Assembly (NCBI RefSeq): GCF_905220995.1
Contig: NZ_CAJNBJ010000021.1
Coordinates: 112,488 to 176,487, forward strand
DNA: 64,000 bases
Direction: 5' to 3'
DNA from: Nitrospira defluvii
GTDB taxonomy: Bacteria > Nitrospirota > Nitrospiria > Nitrospirales > Nitrospiraceae
The notes below the pieces were generated by a model, which did no database searches, had not been told where the DNA came from, and saw nothing but the letters and a program-made list of their open reading frames with translations. How positions within the stretch are numbered: position 1 is the first letter of the stretch; every line of letters begins with the position of its first letter. Shown one piece after another: positions 63,878 through 64,000 of the stretch. The translations under genes were made by a program, and so were the position numbers.

Positions 63878-64000
63878 GACGACACATCCCCGTTCAGACG
63901 CACCTGGCCCATTGCGTGGGTTCGCGGACCAACGTCAGCGCCTCGGAGCGGCGCCCTGACTCCTGGAGACTCCCCCACAGACTAGAACCTATCTCAAAAT
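63878..64000. other. Non-coding right end, possible IS terminus
   Basis: 123 bases without a gene. The final bases (CTAG then GAACCTATCTCAAAAT, 63982-64000) resemble the terminal inverted repeat of an IS5-group element (IS427/IS1031-like) with a CTAG target; the element itself would lie beyond the window. Confidence 0.3.

Noticed and set aside
1..64000. CRISPR arrays, tRNA and rRNA genes
   Set aside because: Looked for regularly spaced repeats and cloverleaf or rRNA sequence; found none.

Overview
The window is high-GC, densely coded DNA from a Gram-negative bacterium that also carries an actinobacterial-type 20S proteasome and Pup-ligase locus. A complete lipid A/Kdo/heptose pathway, BamA, and mpa-dop-prcB-prcA-pafA together point to the Nitrospirota, most likely Nitrospira. 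This is inferred from gene content; no 16S rRNA gene is present.

Region 1 (1-29.7 kb, almost all minus strand) is an envelope-polysaccharide factory. Read in transcription order from 29.66 kb it runs: bamA, two OmpH/Skp chaperones (one a predicted lipoprotein), fabZ, lpxA, lpxI, a Gfo/Idh/MocA dehydrogenase, lpxB, msbA, a DUF374 acyltransferase-like gene with a broken frame, kdtA, lpxK, a waaF-gmhB fusion, a second heptosyltransferase, a GT4, an LtaS/MdoB-like phosphotransferase and two tandem WaaE-like GT2s. More glycosyltransferases, a methyltransferase and rmlA-rmlB-rmlD (dTDP-rhamnose; rmlD cut by the left edge) follow. Many junctions are ATGA, GTGA or TAATG overlaps, so much of this is translationally coupled. 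lpxD, lpxC and rmlC are not in the window.

Region 2 (29.9-42.4 kb, plus strand) holds galU, lon, thiL, a DUF2062 membrane protein, an HD-domain phosphohydrolase, and a three-gene signalling cluster: a multi-PAS membrane histidine kinase, an Rcp1-like receiver and a REC-PAS-GAF-kinase-REC hybrid.

Region 3 (42.4-51.7 kb, minus strand) is the proteasome locus: mpa/ARC, dop, prcB, prcA, pafA, then an M23 peptidase. No Pup or UBact gene is visible at any junction. Upstream lie thiS-thiG-thiE; ThiS ends in GGGAE rather than a terminal GG.

Region 4 (51.8-64 kb) holds a stand-alone PolX-N-terminal-like helix-hairpin-helix protein (plus strand) and a long minus-strand cluster: ffh, rpsP, rimM, trmD, rplS, rnhB, yraN, ftsE, ftsX, envC-like, ctpA. 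It joins SRP/ribosome biogenesis to the septal hydrolase-control machinery. A DUF4321 protein and uvrB close the window; the last bases may be the end of an insertion sequence. No rRNA, tRNA, CRISPR array or complete mobile element was recognised.
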